Shown here piece after piece: positions 62,910-64,000 of a stretch of 64,000 nucleotides of DNA. The stretch comes from Bacteroidales bacterium (GTDB lineage: Bacteria; Bacteroidota; Bacteroidia; Bacteroidales; UBA6680), in the NCBI GenBank assembly GCA_025210735.1, contig JAOARD010000071.1, positions 1-64,000 on the forward strand, written 5' to 3'. Position 1 is the first letter of the stretch. The number at the start of each line of letters is the position of its first letter. A program made the position numbers and the translations under genes. A model generated the notes under the pieces. That model made no database searches, was not told where the DNA came from, and saw only the letters and a program-made list of their open reading frames with translations.

Positions 62910-63032
62910 TAGGTTATTTTCTATATACAAAGAAACGATTTTGTGAATGAAAATGTTTTATATAATTATGGATTAAGGTTATGTTTTTTTGTGATTGGAG
63001 AATATATTTTAACTCTATATCAGGATGTTTGA

Positions 63033-63608
63033 TTAAACTTTATCTAAAGGTTTACGATTGTTTGAATTGTTTTTCCTGAACAGAGATGGTGATTGTCCGG
63101 TTATTTTTTTAAACTGTCCGGACAGGTGCTGTACGCTGCTGTAACCCAGTTTATACGATATCTCATTTAGAGATAACTGATTATATGTTAATAGTTCTTT
63201 AGCCTTTTCAATCTTCTGTAGTATTATAAACTTCTCTATTGTAATACCCTCAGCAGATGAGAATAACTTACTAAGATAGGAGTAATCATAACCAATCTCT
63301 TTTGAGATATATAATGAGCTGTTTATATATTCCGGTGCATCGTCAGAGTGGTGTACCTTTTCAACTATTAATGTCTTAATACGATCAATAAGTATACTCT
63401 TTTTATCAGTTATCAGCTCAAAGCCGTTGTCAGAGAGTATATGTTTTATCTTCTCTAAAGTTTCATCTGTAACTGGAGTGTTTAGGTATACTTTACCAAG
63501 CTCTATATCCTTAATATCTATGTTGATTTTAATAAGTTCATCGTTAACAACCTTAATACATCGGTTGCATACCATGTTTTTTATATATAGAACTGTGTGT
63601 TTTTGCAT
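63033..63608 (-). CDS. AraC-family regulator fused to an HMA-like metal-binding domain
   Basis: This 191-aa protein joins an N-terminal HMA-like domain (about 1-75, with the site MVCNRCIKVV) to a C-terminal AraC HTH pair (about 90-185, EISYKLGYSSVQHLSGQFKKITGQSP). CxxC in HMA domains binds Cu(I) and other soft metals, so the protein is a probable metal sensor for the adjacent efflux operon. It stands first in the cluster, about 100 nt from the HYC_CC_PP gene, with a consensus -7 box before it. Confidence 0.85.
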   Translation of the reverse strand: MQKHTVLYIKNMVCNRCIKVVNDELIKINIDIKDIELGKVYLNTPVTDETLEKIKHILSDNGFELITDKKSILIDRIKTLIVEKVHHSDDAPEYINSSLYISKEIGYDYSYLSKLFSSAEGITIEKFIILQKIEKAKELLTYNQLSLNEISYKLGYSSVQHLSGQFKKITGQSPSLFRKNNSNNRKPLDKV

Positions 63609-63632
63609 CTCTAACTGTTTCTGTTTTCAGAG

Positions 63633-63640
63633 CAAAGTTA
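63633..63640 (-). promoter_or_regulatory. Bacteroidota -7 box for the AraC-HMA gene
   Basis: The - strand reads TAACTTTG (TAnnTTTG), 25 nt before the ATG at 63608. Confidence 0.6.
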
Positions 63641-63845
63641 TTAAATAATTATATGTTTTATAGAATTCCGGAATTTGATATATCATAGATCTTTGACGAT
63701 TTATATGAGTTAATATGTTTTATTAAGCTGTTCTCTGAGTAGTATTTTGGGATGGAATTGAGGGGTGGAATTTTTTGTATACAAATTATACTAAATAATA
63801 TACAAGATAAGCTGATTGTAATAACCCTTTACAATAAGGTAGAAC

Positions 63846-63853
63846 TATATTTG
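63846..63853 (+). promoter_or_regulatory. Bacteroidota -7 box for the last gene
   Basis: TATATTTG matches the consensus exactly, with TTT about 18 nt upstream (63828-63830). Transcription would start near 63860, giving about 100 nt of leader before the ATG at 63960. Confidence 0.6.
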
Positions 63854-63959
63854 TGCGTAAGTGGATGATGAGGAGTGTTTTAAAATCTGTAGGATAGTGT
63901 TTGTACCCGGGATAAGAAGATCTCCGATGTGAATTCAGTTTTAACCAAATTTTAATGTT

Positions 63960-64000
63960 ATGAGAAAGATAGTGTGTGCCGGATTTCTGTTATTAATCTG
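63960..64000 (+). CDS. Start of an exported protein cut by the window edge
   Basis: Only MRKIVCAGFLLLI is visible. Basic residues followed by a hydrophobic run look like a signal peptide. Product unknown. Intergenic DNA 63649-63959 holds the promoter and no other gene. Confidence 0.55.
   Translation, partial: MRKIVCAGFLLLI

Noticed and set aside
1..64000. tRNA, rRNA and origin of replication
   Set aside because: No cloverleaf T-loop consensus, rRNA sequence or DnaA-box cluster was noticed when reading; a tRNAscan or covariance search was not possible.

Overview
The window is AT-rich DNA from a member of the Bacteroidota, probably Bacteroidales. Five very large exported proteins end in the type IX secretion system (T9SS) 'type A' C-terminal sorting domain. 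Several promoters fit the Bacteroidota -7 consensus TAnnTTTG, Shine-Dalgarno sequences are weak, and families typical of the phylum recur (choice-of-anchor J and D, GEVED, HYC_CC_PP, HMA-linked AraC). No rRNA, tRNA or CRISPR array was seen.

Layout. 1-266: truncated IS1595-type transposase at the window edge. 555-14980: three giant T9SS cargo proteins (+), each followed by its own hairpin terminator; the second carries a clostripain-family (C11) protease domain and the third is a multidomain adhesin-like chain. 15189-19195: HAD-family lipoprotein, two short-chain dehydrogenases and an AraC regulator. 19263-21028: overlapping formyltransferase/amidohydrolase pair (-). 21718-22446: orphan 242-aa protein. 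22526-35027: an 'exported protein' block on the - strand with an agmatine-deiminase/PAD-like lipoprotein, a PDZ retropepsin lipoprotein, two paralogous anchor-D T9SS proteins, a SUMF1-fold lipoprotein and a second retropepsin. These are separated by near-identical terminators and duplicated, partly gene-less regulatory regions. 35320-38154: membrane-anchored alpha/beta hydrolase with a Cys nucleophile, AraC-GyrI regulator and a small secreted protein.

38249-43383 is a repeat and mobile-element cluster. It has two nearly identical IS200-type Y1 transposase elements plus at least nine full or partial copies of a three-hairpin repeat. The repeat occurs in two families (A and B) in opposite orientations that share loops and architecture but have compensatory stem changes. 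It resembles a REP/BIME-RAYT system and is the most interesting structure in the window.

43386-46930: two-gene ABC exporter and a tandem triplet of small membrane proteins. 47117-50508: Cys-rich small protein, a VOC-CAT-DinB operon that looks like a detoxification/resistance cluster, and threonine aldolase. 50588-55286: POT/MFS-like transporter with an unknown partner, RhuM protein, GPP34 protein and an exported metallo-beta-lactamase-fold hydrolase. 55484-63608: a copper/silver-type RND efflux operon (CusA, TolC, CusB with two extra HMA domains), preceded by a HYC_CC_PP protein and an AraC regulator fused to an HMA-like domain; together they form a plausible heavy-metal sensing and efflux module. 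The window ends in the signal peptide of another + strand gene.

All domain calls were made by eye from motifs; no database search was run.
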